DNA from: Streptomyces sp. AC555_RSS877
Lineage (GTDB): Bacteria; Actinomycetota; Actinomycetes; Streptomycetales; Streptomycetaceae
Assembly (NCBI RefSeq): GCF_019049245.1
Contig: NZ_JAGMUK010000028.1
Span: forward strand, 124,001 to 188,000
Direction: 5' to 3'
DNA length: 64,000 bases
Position 1 is the stretch's first letter, and every line of letters starts with the position of its first letter. Below are positions 8,943 to 17,413 of the stretch, in pieces. Both the position numbers and the translations under genes were made by a program. The notes under the pieces are model-generated. The model did not search any database. It was not told the origin of the DNA and saw only the letters and a list, made by a program, of their open reading frames with translations.

Positions 8943-9632
8943 ATGCGGGACGCGTACCACGAGGAACTTGATTCGATCGGCGACGGTCTGGTGGAGATGG
9001 CCCGGCTGGTCGGGTCGGCGATCGGGCGCGCCACGACGGCGATCCTCGACTCCGACCTGAAGCTTGCCGAGAGTGTCATCGAGGGCGACCAGAAGGTCGA
9101 CAACCTGCAGCACGAGCTGGAGGCCAGGGCGATAGCCCTGCTGGCCCGCCAGCAGCCGGTGGCGACGGACCTGCGGATCGTCGTCACGTCGCTGAGGATG
9201 TCCGCCGACCTGGAGCGCTCGGGCGACCTGGCCCAGCACGTGGCGAAGCTCGCCCGGCTGCGCTTCCCGGCCCGTGCGATTCCGCACGACCTGCACGCGA
9301 CCATCCTCGAGATGGGCCAGCTCGCGCAGCGCCTGATGGCGAAGGCCGCCGAGGTGATCATCACCAAGGACGTCGACCTCGCACTCCAGCTGGAGCAGGA
9401 CGACGACGCGATGGACCTCCTCCACCGCACGCTCTTCCAGCACCTGATGGACGACCGCTGGAAGCACGGCATCGAGACGGCCGTGGACGTCACCCTGCTC
9501 GGCCGCTACTACGAGCGGTACGCCGACCACGCGGTCGCGGTCGCCAAGCGGGTCGTGTACCTGGTGACGGGCGAGCACGCGGACGAGCTGCAGCAGGAGA
9601 TGCAGTCGGTGGCGGGGGTGGAGGGGGCCTGA
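8943..9632 (+). CDS. phoU: PhoU, phosphate-signalling modulator
   Basis: PhoU-family protein of 229 residues, two three-helix bundles that link the Pst transporter to PhoR and restrain the Pho response. The N-terminal MRDAYHEELDSIGDGLVEM, the first metal motif (DQKVDNLQHELE, then SADLERSGDLAQHVAK) and the second (LLGRYYERYADHAVAVAKRV, matching the E-R-x-x-D-H pattern) are all present. The ATG at 8943 follows GAGAGGGAACCCC. It is divergent from phoRP and probably PhoP-dependent through the PHO box. Confidence 0.95.
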   Translation: MRDAYHEELDSIGDGLVEMARLVGSAIGRATTAILDSDLKLAESVIEGDQKVDNLQHELEARAIALLARQQPVATDLRIVVTSLRMSADLERSGDLAQHVAKLARLRFPARAIPHDLHATILEMGQLAQRLMAKAAEVIITKDVDLALQLEQDDDAMDLLHRTLFQHLMDDRWKHGIETAVDVTLLGRYYERYADHAVAVAKRVVYLVTGEHADELQQEMQSVAGVEGA

Positions 9633-9780
9633 CCCTGCGGGGGGGGTCGGGGGCGTCTCACCGCCGGGCTCCGGGAGGTGCGGGGGCCCGTTCAGGGCGT
9701 GCGGGAGCCTCTGTGCGCCGTTGATGCGCCCAGCGGAACGGGCATCCAATGGGCACAGGCACCAGCCTTGAGGAGGGACC

Positions 9781-9945
9781 ATGACCGAATCCCCCAGCAC
9801 GCCCGGTACCGCGCCCGACCCGACGCGGGAACGCCCGACCGAACAGCCCGCCGAGATCAGGAACCTGACCTTGATAGCCGCGTGCGGCTGCGGGTCGGGG
9901 TGCGGATGCGGGTGCCAGTCGGGGAACCCGTGCCAGTGCGGGTGA
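9781..9945 (+). CDS. 54-aa protein with a Cys/Gly metallothionein-like tail
   Basis: A short ORF with an excellent ribosome site (AGGAGGG, about 5 nt before ATG 9781). The first 34 residues are Pro/Thr/Glu-rich. The last 20 hold seven cysteines in the pattern CGCGSGCGCGCQSG followed by NPCQCG, typical of a metal-binding tail rather than a zinc finger. There is no signal peptide. It lies 149 bp after phoU and before a nickel-binding-type gene. The clustered CXC motifs suggest metal storage or a sensor peptide; this is inference, and I cannot name a family. Confidence 0.75.
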   Translation: MTESPSTPGTAPDPTRERPTEQPAEIRNLTLIAACGCGSGCGCGCQSGNPCQCG

Positions 9946-9980
9946 CGGCGGGGTAGGGCACGGAGAGTTCCGTACGGCTT

Positions 9981-10035
9981 GGTTTCGTACGGCTGGTTTC
10001 GTACGAGTGACTGTCGTACGGCTCGGTTTCGTACG
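9981..10035. repeat. Short repeats GGTTTCGTACG (three copies)
   Basis: GGTTTCGTACG occurs at 9981-9991, 9994-10004 and 10025-10035, interleaved with CGTACGGCT. CGTACG is itself a palindrome. The repeats lie immediately before a terminator hairpin. Confidence 0.7.
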
Positions 10036-10037
10036 AC

Positions 10038-10075
10038 GGTGAAGGGTCCCGGTGTGTGTGCCGGGGCCCTTCACC
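10038..10075. terminator. Strong terminator hairpin after the Cys-rich gene
   Basis: GGTGAAGGGTCCCGG (10038-10052) pairs with CCGGGGCCCTTCACC (10061-10075) with one wobble, around a TGTGTGTG loop. It separates the phoU/Cys-rich segment from the nickel-binding-type gene. Confidence 0.8.
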
Positions 10076-10225
10076 GCTGTCGGACACCGGACGCCAGACG
10101 CGCGTCCACGGGCGGCCAGGCCATGGGGGCGGCACGGGTGGCCCGGACTGCCGCACAGGCGCACCCTGAAAGGAGAGCGGGCGAACCACTCGCGCACTCG
10201 GAAAGAACTAAGGAGGTGCGAGGCC

Positions 10226-10474
10226 ATGACGCAGTTCATGGACGTCCACCACGGCTTCGAGGGCATCACCCCCGAGCAACTGAGGCAGGCGCACGACGCC
10301 GACCTCGCCATAGAGAAGGAGGAGGGCGTGCACTTCGAGCGGGCCTGGGCCGACCCCGAGTCCGGCGTCGTGTACTGCCTCTCCGAGGCCCCCGACGCCG
10401 ACGCGGTCCAGCGCGTCCACGAGCGGGCGGGCCACAAGGCGGACGAGATTCACCGGGTGCCGCTGTCGATCTGA
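10226..10474 (+). CDS. SCO4226-like nickel-binding protein (DUF4242)
   Basis: An 82-residue ferredoxin-like-fold protein matching the size and sequence type of S. coelicolor SCO4226, a structurally characterised nickel-responsive protein. It begins MTQFMDVHHGFEGITPEQL and contains HFERAWADPESGVVYCLSEAPDADAVQRVHERAGH; the paired histidines at 8-9 and later His residues are candidate ligands. The ATG at 10226 follows AAGGAGGTGCGAGGCC. A longer in-frame reading upstream lacks a ribosome site and is not used. Its neighbour is the Cys-rich peptide, and the nickel regulator Nur is encoded elsewhere in this window. Confidence 0.85.
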   Translation: MTQFMDVHHGFEGITPEQLRQAHDADLAIEKEEGVHFERAWADPESGVVYCLSEAPDADAVQRVHERAGHKADEIHRVPLSI

Positions 10475-10879
10475 GGCGGTGTCACGCGCCGCTTCGGCGT
10501 CCAGGCGGACGGCGTGTAGGGGATGGCGCGAGGGCCGCTTCCAACCGAGCCACTGCCCCAGCGCCTCCACCGCGCCACCGGGAGAAGCCCCCTACCAGCG
10601 GAGACTTGTCGGGGATCTTGGGAAGCTGAACTCGCGCCGCCTCGGAGACACGACGGTCACTCGTAGAGCGTGGCGGCCATAAGGGCCTGAGCGAAGTACG
10701 TCCGTTGCCACCCGGCGGCAAGGTCTCGCCCTGGTATCGCTCGTGCCCAAGACGGCCAGCGTCTGCCACCCACGCAGTCAGAGGTCTGGTCAGCTGGTCA
10801 GTCGGCCATCGTCGGTTGTTGACGCTCGGCTGCGGGCGGGAAGGTTGCTGTACCCCACTGCTGTACAGCGGTCACGGGA
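10475..10879. other. 405-bp gap with no recognisable gene
   Basis: No ORF here has a credible start and composition. A minus-strand frame (10482-10769) contains phrases such as KIPDKSPLVGGF that recur in spurious Streptomyces ORFs near integrated elements, so the gap may be a remnant of an old insertion at the start of a variable pocket. Confidence 0.5.
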
Positions 10880-11287
10880 TCAGGGAATCCGCCCGGCCTC
10901 GTGAAGCGCGTCGAAAGCCATCTCGTCGACGGCCGAGACTCGGTCCCGGTCGGCGTAGCGGAACCATGCCTTCTCGGCGATCTCCCTTGACGGGGTCAGC
11001 TCACCGCGGTGATCGGCGGTGTAACAGATCATCCGGAAGGGGCCGTGGTCCGGATGTCCCTCGCCGATCTCGAAAGTGCCGAAGTGCACCATGGAACCGG
11101 GGTCGATCGCCGCCCGCAGTTCCTCGTCGATCTCCCGGACCAGGGTCTCGCCGTCGGACTCGCCCGGCTCACGATGACCGCCCGGGAGGTAGAAGCGATC
11201 TCTGCCGTGACTACGCGTCACCAACACCCGGTCGTCCCGGACCAGGATCCACGCCACCTTCTCCGGCACACCGTTGCCATTCGCCAT
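10880..11287 (-). CDS. Nudix hydrolase
   Basis: A 135-residue Nudix-fold pyrophosphohydrolase of unknown substrate. The Nudix box spans about 37-58: Gly37, Glu43, Arg51, Glu52, Glu55 and Glu56 occupy the catalytic positions, although the Gly after the EE pair is replaced by Arg58. The N-terminus VAWILVRDDRVLVTRSHGRD is typical of small MutT-like enzymes. The ATG at 11287 is the only good start. It is monocistronic and sits at the edge of a variable pocket between the phoU cluster and gpmA. Confidence 0.88.
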   Translation of the reverse strand: MANGNGVPEKVAWILVRDDRVLVTRSHGRDRFYLPGGHREPGESDGETLVREIDEELRAAIDPGSMVHFGTFEIGEGHPDHGPFRMICYTADHRGELTPSREIAEKAWFRYADRDRVSAVDEMAFDALHEAGRIP

Positions 11288-11409
11288 GGATCGGGACCGT
11301 ATCGGAGGGCATCGTCTGCGTCAGCACCGTTCGCACACTGAGCTTGGGAAGCTCAGGACATCCAGGGCTTGCTCCAGGCCTGACCTGCGACGAAGGGGTG
11401 CAGCACGAG

Positions 11410-11700
11410 TCATTCGTCGTCGCACCTCTCCAAGACCAGGCCTACGGAGCCTTCTTCGAGTCCGTTGTTCTCCTCCAGGTGGAGGTGAGCACCGTCCGGG
11501 GTGCCGTCCTGGGCGAGTGTGAGGAGGTGGCCGGCCAGAGTCTTCAGCCCGGCAGGGTTGGCCTCGATGACGATCTCTCCGCCCAGGTTGCGGACCTCGA
11601 TGCGTGCACCGTCCTCCCATGTGAAGACTCTGGTGGTTCCGTCGGTCACCGCACTCACGTATGTGATCAGCGACGGAGCAGCGCTGGGTTCAGGGGCCAT
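11410..11700 (-). CDS. Imm32-like immunity protein
   Basis: A small acidic protein of 96 residues. The core (GGEIVIEANPAGLKTLAGHL, then DGAHLHLEENNGLEEGS and VGLVLER) matches the pattern I know for the Imm32 family, predicted immunity proteins of polymorphic toxin systems. The ATG at 11700 is preferred over a TTG six bases upstream. It lies 43 bp downstream of another unknown gene on the same strand, probably as one operon. No toxin gene is visible nearby, so it may be an orphan immunity gene. Confidence 0.7.
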   Translation of the reverse strand: MAPEPSAAPSLITYVSAVTDGTTRVFTWEDGARIEVRNLGGEIVIEANPAGLKTLAGHLLTLAQDGTPDGAHLHLEENNGLEEGSVGLVLERCDDE

Positions 11701-11743
11701 GCCCAAGCATCGCGTACTCGGGGACCGTCAGGCACCCAAGGCG

Positions 11744-12280
11744 TCAGAATGTTGACCACTCGGATCCAGGGATGCAGTCCCAGCTGTTCTCCGCCCACTC
11801 TCGGACGAGGAAGAGGGGTCGGGTGAGGACGATGTCTCCTGCCCGTTGGGCACGCATGATGAGTCCGAGGTCGGCCGACCCCGGGTCTGCAGCATGTGTG
11901 TAGAGCAGGTTCAGCTCGTGTGCTTCCGCGCGGTTCAGAAGCCACGTCTCGGCCTCGGACGGCACCTGGGCTACAAGCGCTGTGCCGTCCAGCGTGACCT
12001 GTGGGCCGGCAAGGGCGTCGACGGCTACACCGGCCAATGTCTCTCCTTCACGCTCGTAGTAGGCAGTGACGCCCAACTCGGTGAACTGAGTTGCAACGAG
12101 CGAGGGGCTGCCAGAGGCTGGCCATGTCTCGTATGTCTGGCGGCTGACGGTGGCGGTGTTCATGAGTGCTTCACCTACCTCGTCGGGAGAGATCCCGAAG
12201 CGAAGCGGTCCCGCACTGACATGCGGAATGAACGTCCACTGCGCGCGCTCGTGGTCCTGTTTCACGTCCCAGATGCCCAC
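11744..12280 (-). CDS. Unknown 178-aa protein upstream of the Imm32-like gene
   Basis: The protein begins MGIWDVKQDHERAQWTFIPH and ends WDCIPGSEWSTF. It has no signal peptide, membrane segment or motif I can name. Its composition (many Thr, Ala and Glu, with scattered Trp) suggests a small globular cytoplasmic protein. The region AGPLRFGISPDEVGEAL is weakly like the start of proteins found in toxin-immunity loci, and its placement just upstream of an Imm32-like gene supports a shared role. This is inference only. Confidence 0.65.
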   Translation of the reverse strand: MGIWDVKQDHERAQWTFIPHVSAGPLRFGISPDEVGEALMNTATVSRQTYETWPASGSPSLVATQFTELGVTAYYEREGETLAGVAVDALAGPQVTLDGTALVAQVPSEAETWLLNRAEAHELNLLYTHAADPGSADLGLIMRAQRAGDIVLTRPLFLVREWAENSWDCIPGSEWSTF

Positions 12281-12327
12281 GCGGCACCTTCCCCTTCAGG
12301 GCCCAGCGATGGCCCCGGTGCAGAAAC

Positions 12328-12367
12328 AAGCCCCCTATCTTGCGAGAAAACCGCAGGTAGGGGGCTT
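12328..12367 (-). terminator. Terminator after gpmA
   Basis: A perfect 10-bp stem: AAGCCCCCTA (12328-12337) with TAGGGGGCTT (12358-12367), 20-nt loop. On the minus strand the stem is followed by TGTTTCTG, a modest U-rich stretch, about 13 bp past the gpmA stop. Confidence 0.8.
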
Positions 12368-12379
12368 CTTCAGCTCGGC

Positions 12380-13141
12380 TTACTTCTTCTTGCCCTGGTT
12401 CTTGACCGCCTCGATGGCCGCCGCGGCCGCGTCGGGGTCCAGGTATGTGCCGCCGGGCTTCAGGGGCTTGAAGTCCGCGTCGAGTTCGTAGGACAGCGGG
12501 ATGCCGGTCGGGATGTTCAGGCCCGCGATGTCGGCGTCGGAGATGCCGTCGAGGTGCTTGACGAGGGCACGGAGGCTGTTGCCGTGGGCCGCTACCAGGA
12601 CCGTGCGGCCGGTGAGGAGGTCGGGGACGATGTCGTCGAACCAGTACGGGAGCATGCGGACGACGACGTCCTTGAGGCATTCCGTCCGGGGGCGCAGCTC
12701 CGGCGGGAGGGTCGCGTAGCGCGGGTCGTCGAACTGCGAGTACTCGGCGTCGCGGTCCAGCGGCGGCGGAGGCGTGTCGTAGGAGCGGCGCCACAGCATG
12801 AACTGCTCCTCGCCGAACTCGGCGAGGGTCTGGGCCTTGTCCTTGCCCTGGAGGGCGCCGTAGTGGCGCTCGTTCAGGCGCCAGGAGCGGTGTACGGGGA
12901 TCCAGAGGCGGTCCGCGGACTCCAGCGCGAGCTGGGCCGTGCGGATCGCTCGCTTCTGGAGCGAGGTGTGCACCACGTCGGGCAGCAGGCCGGCGTCCTT
13001 GAGCAGCTCACCGCCGCGGACTGCCTCCTTCTCGCCCTTCTCGTTGAGGTTGACGTCCACCCAGCCGGTGAACAGGTTCTTCGCGTTCCATTCGCTCTCG
13101 CCGTGGCGGAGGAGGATCAGCTTGTACGGTGCGTCGGCCAT
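12380..13141 (-). CDS. gpmA: 2,3-bisphosphoglycerate-dependent phosphoglycerate mutase
   Basis: Glycolytic enzyme that interconverts 3- and 2-phosphoglycerate. The 253-residue protein has the phosphohistidine motif LRHGESEWN (His13), Arg64, the acid in LNERHYG (Glu91) and the second histidine in VAAHGNSLR (His186). A Lys-rich tail ends the protein. Length is normal. On the minus strand a -10-like TACGCT lies 7 nt before the ATG, so the transcript may be leaderless. It is divergent from the MFS gene and ends in a clear terminator. Confidence 0.96.
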   Translation of the reverse strand: MADAPYKLILLRHGESEWNAKNLFTGWVDVNLNEKGEKEAVRGGELLKDAGLLPDVVHTSLQKRAIRTAQLALESADRLWIPVHRSWRLNERHYGALQGKDKAQTLAEFGEEQFMLWRRSYDTPPPPLDRDAEYSQFDDPRYATLPPELRPRTECLKDVVVRMLPYWFDDIVPDLLTGRTVLVAAHGNSLRALVKHLDGISDADIAGLNIPTGIPLSYELDADFKPLKPGGTYLDPDAAAAAIEAVKNQGKKK

Positions 13142-13313
13142 GCGTATGAGCGTAATCCAAGGGGTCGATGCCTTGTACGCCTGCTCGGCAGGCGGACGGT
13201 TGACGGGATCTGTTAATCGGGTGGCCTGCGACGACAGCGGAATCGTAATGTGTGCTCGCCGCCTGAGCCACTTACAGGCCGCTTACACTCGTCGCATCCG
13301 TGGGGGATCCGCC

Positions 13314-14573
13314 ATGTCCGTCGCCGCCCTGAGACGTGCCACCCGCGAGACCGTCTCCGGCCTCCCCCGCGAGTTCTGGTGGCTGTGGACCAGCACGCTC
13401 GTCAACCGGCTCGGTGCGTTCGTGGCCACGTTCATGGCCCTCTATCTCACGCTCGACCGTGGGTACTCCGCCTCCTACGCCGGGCTCGTCGCCTCGCTGC
13501 ACGGCCTGGGCGGGGTCGTTTCCTCGCTCGTCGGCGGGGTGATGGCGGACCGGATCGGGCGGCGGCCCACGCTGCTCGTCGCCCAGGCTTCCACCGCGGT
13601 CTCCGTCGCCCTGCTCGGGTTCGTGCACCATCCCCTCGCGATCGCCGGCGTCGCCTTCCTCGTCGGGATGGCCTCCAACGCCTCGCGGCCGGCCGTGCAG
13701 GCGATGATGGCGGACATCGTGCGGCCCGAGGACCGGGTGCGGGCCTTCTCGCTCAACTACTGGGCCATCAACCTCGGGTTCGCCGTCTCCTCCATGGGCG
13801 CCGGTTTCATCGCCGAGGTCAGCTACCGCGCGGGCTTCCTCATCGAGGCGGGGATGACGGCCGTCTGCGCGGTCGTGGTGTTCCTGAAGCTTCCGGAGTC
13901 GCGGCCCACCGTGCACAAGTCCGAGGAGACCAAGAACGACGAGGTCGGCCTCGGCACCGTCCTGCGCGACGGGCGCTTCATGAGTGTCGTCGGGCTGTCC
14001 TTCCTCGTCGCGCTGATCTTCCAGCAGGGCGCGGTCGGCCTTCCGGTGGCCATGGGCGAGGCCGGGTTCACGCCCGCCGACTACGGACTGGCGATCGCGG
14101 TCAACGGCGTGCTGATCGTCGTGCTGCAGATCCCCGTCACCCGGTTCATCGAACACCGGGACGCCAAGCGACTGCTGGTCGTCTCGTCGCTGCTCGCCGG
14201 ATACGGCTTCGGGCTGACCGCCTTCGCCGGGTCGATCGGCGTCTTCGCCCTCACGGTGTGCGTGTGGACCCTGGGCGAGATGATCAACGCACCGACGCAG
14301 ACGGGACTGGTCGTCCGGTTGTCGCCGGCCCACGGCCGTGGGCGCTACCAGGGCATGTACACCCTGTCCTGGGCCCTCGCGGCCCTGATCGCCCCCGTGA
14401 TGTCCGGCGTCGTCATCGACCACTTCGGCGCCGATTGGCTGTGGGGGCTGTGCGCGGTCGTCGGGACGGTCGCCGCGGTGGGGTTCGGGACCTTGATGCG
14501 GCGGCTGCCCGCGGAGCAGCCGGCCGTCGTCGACGTGCCGGGTGCGGCGAAGCCCGAGGTCAGTTCGGCCTGA
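13314..14573 (+). CDS. Major facilitator superfamily transporter
   Basis: A 419-residue integral membrane protein with about 12 hydrophobic helices and a basic central loop (SEETKNDEVGLG). The MFS signature between helices 2 and 3 reads GGVMADRIGRRPTL, and ASNASRPAVQAMMADIVRPEDR follows in helix 4-5. This profile fits drug-type H+ antiporters such as MDR pumps; the substrate cannot be told from sequence. The ATG at 13314 follows GGGGGATCCGCC. A longer frame upstream overlaps gpmA and is rejected. Confidence 0.9.
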   Translation: MSVAALRRATRETVSGLPREFWWLWTSTLVNRLGAFVATFMALYLTLDRGYSASYAGLVASLHGLGGVVSSLVGGVMADRIGRRPTLLVAQASTAVSVALLGFVHHPLAIAGVAFLVGMASNASRPAVQAMMADIVRPEDRVRAFSLNYWAINLGFAVSSMGAGFIAEVSYRAGFLIEAGMTAVCAVVVFLKLPESRPTVHKSEETKNDEVGLGTVLRDGRFMSVVGLSFLVALIFQQGAVGLPVAMGEAGFTPADYGLAIAVNGVLIVVLQIPVTRFIEHRDAKRLLVVSSLLAGYGFGLTAFAGSIGVFALTVCVWTLGEMINAPTQTGLVVRLSPAHGRGRYQGMYTLSWALAALIAPVMSGVVIDHFGADWLWGLCAVVGTVAAVGFGTLMRRLPAEQPAVVDVPGAAKPEVSSA

Positions 14574-14636
14574 GGCCGGCGGGCGCAAGGTGACAAGGCC
14601 TCTGCGCAGGGGACGGTGCCGGCACCATGGGCGTCC

Positions 14637-15062
14637 TCACGGATGCATCCGCGCCCCCTTCACCACCTTGTCCACCGCGTTGCGCGGCCCGTACACGGCC
14701 AGTCCGACCAGATCCAGGTCGCCCGTGGGCACCGCCCGCACCGCCGCCCGGTTGTCCCGGTCGTTCCCCGTCGAGAAGAGGTCGGACGTGAACAGGGACC
14801 TCGGCAGGGCACGGGACAGCACGCGCGCGTGGGCTGCTGTCAGCGTCTCCTTCGTGGCCTCGAAGACCATGACCGGCTGGCGGAACATCGGCAGGTAGGG
14901 CACGCCGTCGGCGTCCTCGTACGGCTCGCCGATCACCTCGGGGACCTGTGGGCCCAGGCCGCTGACCAGGAAGGCGGTCACGTTCAGGCGCTGCCAGGGC
15001 TCCAGGTCCTCCCGCAGCAGCACGGCGATCTTGGTGTCGAATCGGATGGGTTCGGTGCTCAT
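14637..15062 (-). CDS. DUF2000 family protein
   Basis: A 141-residue cytoplasmic protein of the DUF2000 family, with the N-terminal FDTKIAVLLREDLEPWQRLNVTAFLVSG and the middle PMFRQPVMVFEA. Members are distantly related to peptidyl-tRNA hydrolase 2 folds; function is unknown. The ATG at 15062 lies 49 bp from the start of a divergent AraC-type regulator. This pairing is common in Actinobacteria and suggests that the regulator controls this gene. Confidence 0.85.
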   Translation of the reverse strand: MSTEPIRFDTKIAVLLREDLEPWQRLNVTAFLVSGLGPQVPEVIGEPYEDADGVPYLPMFRQPVMVFEATKETLTAAHARVLSRALPRSLFTSDLFSTGNDRDNRAAVRAVPTGDLDLVGLAVYGPRNAVDKVVKGARMHP

Positions 15063-15111
15063 GCGGCGAGACTGCCGTCCGCCCTACGACACGGTCTTGT
15101 ACGTTCTTTGC

Positions 15112-15939
15112 ATGGCCGCTCGGCGTGATGTCTCCGCCTGGCGCCCGACCGTGCCGGGCGTCGTGGAGGTCTTCCACGCCCATTTCACGGAGTACGCCTA
15201 TCCGATGCACGTCCACGACGCGTGGACGCTGCTCATCGTGGACGACGGTGCCGTGCGGTACGACCTGGACCGGCACGAGCACGGGACCCCGCACGACACG
15301 GTGTCCCTCTTGCCGCCGCACGTGCCGCACAACGGCTCCCCGGCGACCCCGGAGGGCTTCCGCAAGCGGGTGCTCTACCTGGACGGCACCCACCTCCCCG
15401 ACGACCTCATCGGTGCCGCCGTCGACGGGCCCGGTCTGCGGGACCCCGTACTGCGGCGGCGGGTCGAACAGGTGCACGCCGCGCTCGCCCGGTCCGGGGA
15501 CGAGCTGGAGGCGGAGAGCAGGCTGACGCTGGTCGGCGAACGGCTGCGGACGCGACTGCGGCCCAGTGCCGCCGCACCGGTGCCGCGCCGCGATCCGCTC
15601 GTCGCCCGGCGGCTGCGCGAGCTGCTCGACGAACGGGTCGTCGAGGGGCTCGCGCTCGGCGAGGCCGCGCAGCTCGTCCAGGCTCACCCCGCCCATCTCG
15701 TACGGGCGTTCAGTGGCGCGTACGGCATCGCGCCGCACCAGTACCTGAACGCCCGTCGCGTCGACCGGGCCCGCCGCCTGCTGCTCGCGGGGCGCGGGCC
15801 GGCCGACGTCGCCGCCGTCACCGGGTTCCACGACCAGGCTCATCTCACCCGCCACTTCAAGAAGTTGGTGGGGGTGACGCCGGGACGCTACCGGAGCAGC
15901 GGGGGCCGGGAAGGCCGTACGAGACTCGATGTCACCTGA
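15112..15939 (+). CDS. AraC-family regulator with cupin sensor domain
   Basis: A 275-residue transcription factor. Residues about 15-100 form a cupin-like sensing domain (EVFHAHFTEYAYPMHVHDAW, with His residues in HVHDAWTLL). The C-terminal AraC domain (about 170-265) has two helix-turn-helix units, ending with GFHDQAHLTRHFKKLVGVTPGRYR. A -10-like TACGTT lies 6 nt before the ATG at 15112, consistent with a leaderless mRNA. It probably controls the divergent DUF2000 gene. Its 3' end overlaps the convergent secreted-protein gene by 8 nt. Confidence 0.9.
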   Translation: MAARRDVSAWRPTVPGVVEVFHAHFTEYAYPMHVHDAWTLLIVDDGAVRYDLDRHEHGTPHDTVSLLPPHVPHNGSPATPEGFRKRVLYLDGTHLPDDLIGAAVDGPGLRDPVLRRRVEQVHAALARSGDELEAESRLTLVGERLRTRLRPSAAAPVPRRDPLVARRLRELLDERVVEGLALGEAAQLVQAHPAHLVRAFSGAYGIAPHQYLNARRVDRARRLLLAGRGPADVAAVTGFHDQAHLTRHFKKLVGVTPGRYRSSGGREGRTRLDVT

Positions 15940-16723
15940 CGTCGACGTAGTCGCCGGCCGCCGTCGCGCCGCCCGTGGTGGAGGTCTCGCCGAAGGTCCA
16001 GCGCCAGTAGCCGTCGGTGGCCGCGGTGACCGTGGTCTTCAGGGCGCCGGCGGAGTCCGCCTTCACGATCTTGACCGTGGTGTACGTGGTGGTGCCGGCC
16101 CTGCGGAACTGCAGCTTGGCCGACTTGCCGCCGTAGCCGGTGTACGCGTGCTTCACCCAGTCCGCGCGGGTGAGCCTGCCGGTCACGGTGAGCGGCTTGC
16201 CCTTGGTGACGGGCTCCGGGGAGGCGTTGGCGGTGGCGCGGGCCGCGCGCTTGACCTGTACGGTGCCGAAGCCGGTGAGGTACTCCTCGGCCTTGGGCTG
16301 GCCGTTCGAGCCCCAGAGCCGGGCGGAGACGGCGATCTTCCAGGTGGTGGCGTCGTTGTTGGAGTCCAGGGTGTAGCGCGGCTCGATGTAGAGCTCGCCT
16401 TCGCAGGACCCGTCGTCGTAGAAGGTGACGCTGCTCGTGTAGATGCCGCCGTCCTCGGCGCCCTGACGGGCCGTGACGTCGTGGTACAGGAACGGGAAGG
16501 CGTCGACGTCGGAGAACGAGTAGCCCGAGGGCTTGGTCATGTCGAAGGTGAAGTCGGGGGTCACCTCCGCGGTGGTGCCCACGATGATGGGCTTGCCCTT
16601 GTTCAGGACCAGGTTGGTCACCGTGATGCCGGTGTCGGCGGCCTCCGCGGGCGGTGCGGTGAACGCCCCGAGGGCGAGCGCTCCCGCGAGCGCGACCGCG
16701 GAGCCGGATCTGCCTGTGCGCAT
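15932..16723 (-). CDS. Secreted protein with a beta-sandwich C-terminal domain
   Basis: A 263-residue exported protein. The ATG at 16723 begins a Sec signal peptide with Arg residues, a hydrophobic core (AVALAGALALGAF) and cleavage near AEA-A (residue about 29). The mature part has a first beta domain with acidic loops (DFTFDMTKPSGYSFSDVDAF) and a C-terminal Ig-like or adhesin-type domain (GKPLTVTGRLTRADW, then KLQFRRAGTTTYTTVK). This tail recurs in Streptomyces extracellular proteins sometimes called calcium-binding, but no EF-hand is visible. Function is unknown. Confidence 0.8.
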   Translation of the reverse strand: MRTGRSGSAVALAGALALGAFTAPPAEAADTGITVTNLVLNKGKPIIVGTTAEVTPDFTFDMTKPSGYSFSDVDAFPFLYHDVTARQGAEDGGIYTSSVTFYDDGSCEGELYIEPRYTLDSNNDATTWKIAVSARLWGSNGQPKAEEYLTGFGTVQVKRAARATANASPEPVTKGKPLTVTGRLTRADWVKHAYTGYGGKSAKLQFRRAGTTTYTTVKIVKADSAGALKTTVTAATDGYWRWTFGETSTTGGATAAGDYVDVR

Positions 16724-16870
16724 GCACGACCTCTTCGTTGCTTCAGGGTCTGGGTAAGAGCCTGGTGCGAGTTCAGGCCGCGGCAGGCTAACAGCAGGTG
16801 AGCGGACGTTCGTTCGAGGGATCGGCGGAAGCCGTCCGTCCTGTGGTCCTCGCCGATTAGCGTCACCTCC

Positions 16871-17398
16871 ATGGAAAACCCACAGAACCCACAGAACCCA
16901 CAGAACCCGCAGAACGCCCAGGACGCCCAGGGGCCACGGAACTCGCACTCTCCGTCCACGACCCGCGCGTTACGGGTCGGACGGCTGTCGACCGCCGTCG
17001 CGGGAGCCGCGGCCCTGGTCGCCCTCAGCGTCGGCGTCGCCCTTGCGGCGAGTTCGGAGGACGACCCCACGCCCACCCCGACGTCGGAGTACAGCGACGC
17101 GCCGGTCGAGGACACCACGGGAGGCGGCACGATCGGCGGGGGCTCGACGGGAGGCGGCTCGACCGACGGCGGCACGACCGGCGGTGTCGATCCGGACCCG
17201 AGTCCGCCGCAGTCGACCAACTCCCCGATACCGACGGAGGAGCCCTCCGACCCTCCGGCCACTCCCTCCGCCCCGGCCGACCTGGAAGAACTCAACCGGC
17301 GGATCGCGGAACTCGACCAGAAGGTCGACCAGCTGCCCACCAAGCAGGAACTGGCCGACGCGCTGCGGGCCTTCGCCGACCAGCTCGACAAGCCCTAG
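16871..17398 (+). CDS. Membrane-anchored protein with PQN repeats and C-terminal coiled coil
   Basis: A 175-residue protein of unknown function. The N-terminus starts with tandem PQN triplets (residues 4-15, encoded by repeated CAGAACCCA). One hydrophobic helix follows (about 41-60, AVAGAAALVALSVGVALA). A long Gly/Ser/Thr/Pro/Asp linker then leads to a short helical segment (about 137-173, DLEELNRRIAELDQKVDQL) that looks like a coiled coil. The topology suggests an outward-facing stalk. The ribosome site is weak, so the start is less certain. It ends 15 bp from the convergent YbjN gene. Confidence 0.7.
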   Translation: MENPQNPQNPQNPQNAQDAQGPRNSHSPSTTRALRVGRLSTAVAGAAALVALSVGVALAASSEDDPTPTPTSEYSDAPVEDTTGGGTIGGGSTGGGSTDGGTTGGVDPDPSPPQSTNSPIPTEEPSDPPATPSAPADLEELNRRIAELDQKVDQLPTKQELADALRAFADQLDKP

Positions 17399-17413
17399 GA
17401 CACCCTCCCGGGG

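Noticed and set aside
10482..10769. A minus-strand ORF in the 405-bp gap
   Set aside because: No ribosome site and composition like spurious ORFs near insertions.
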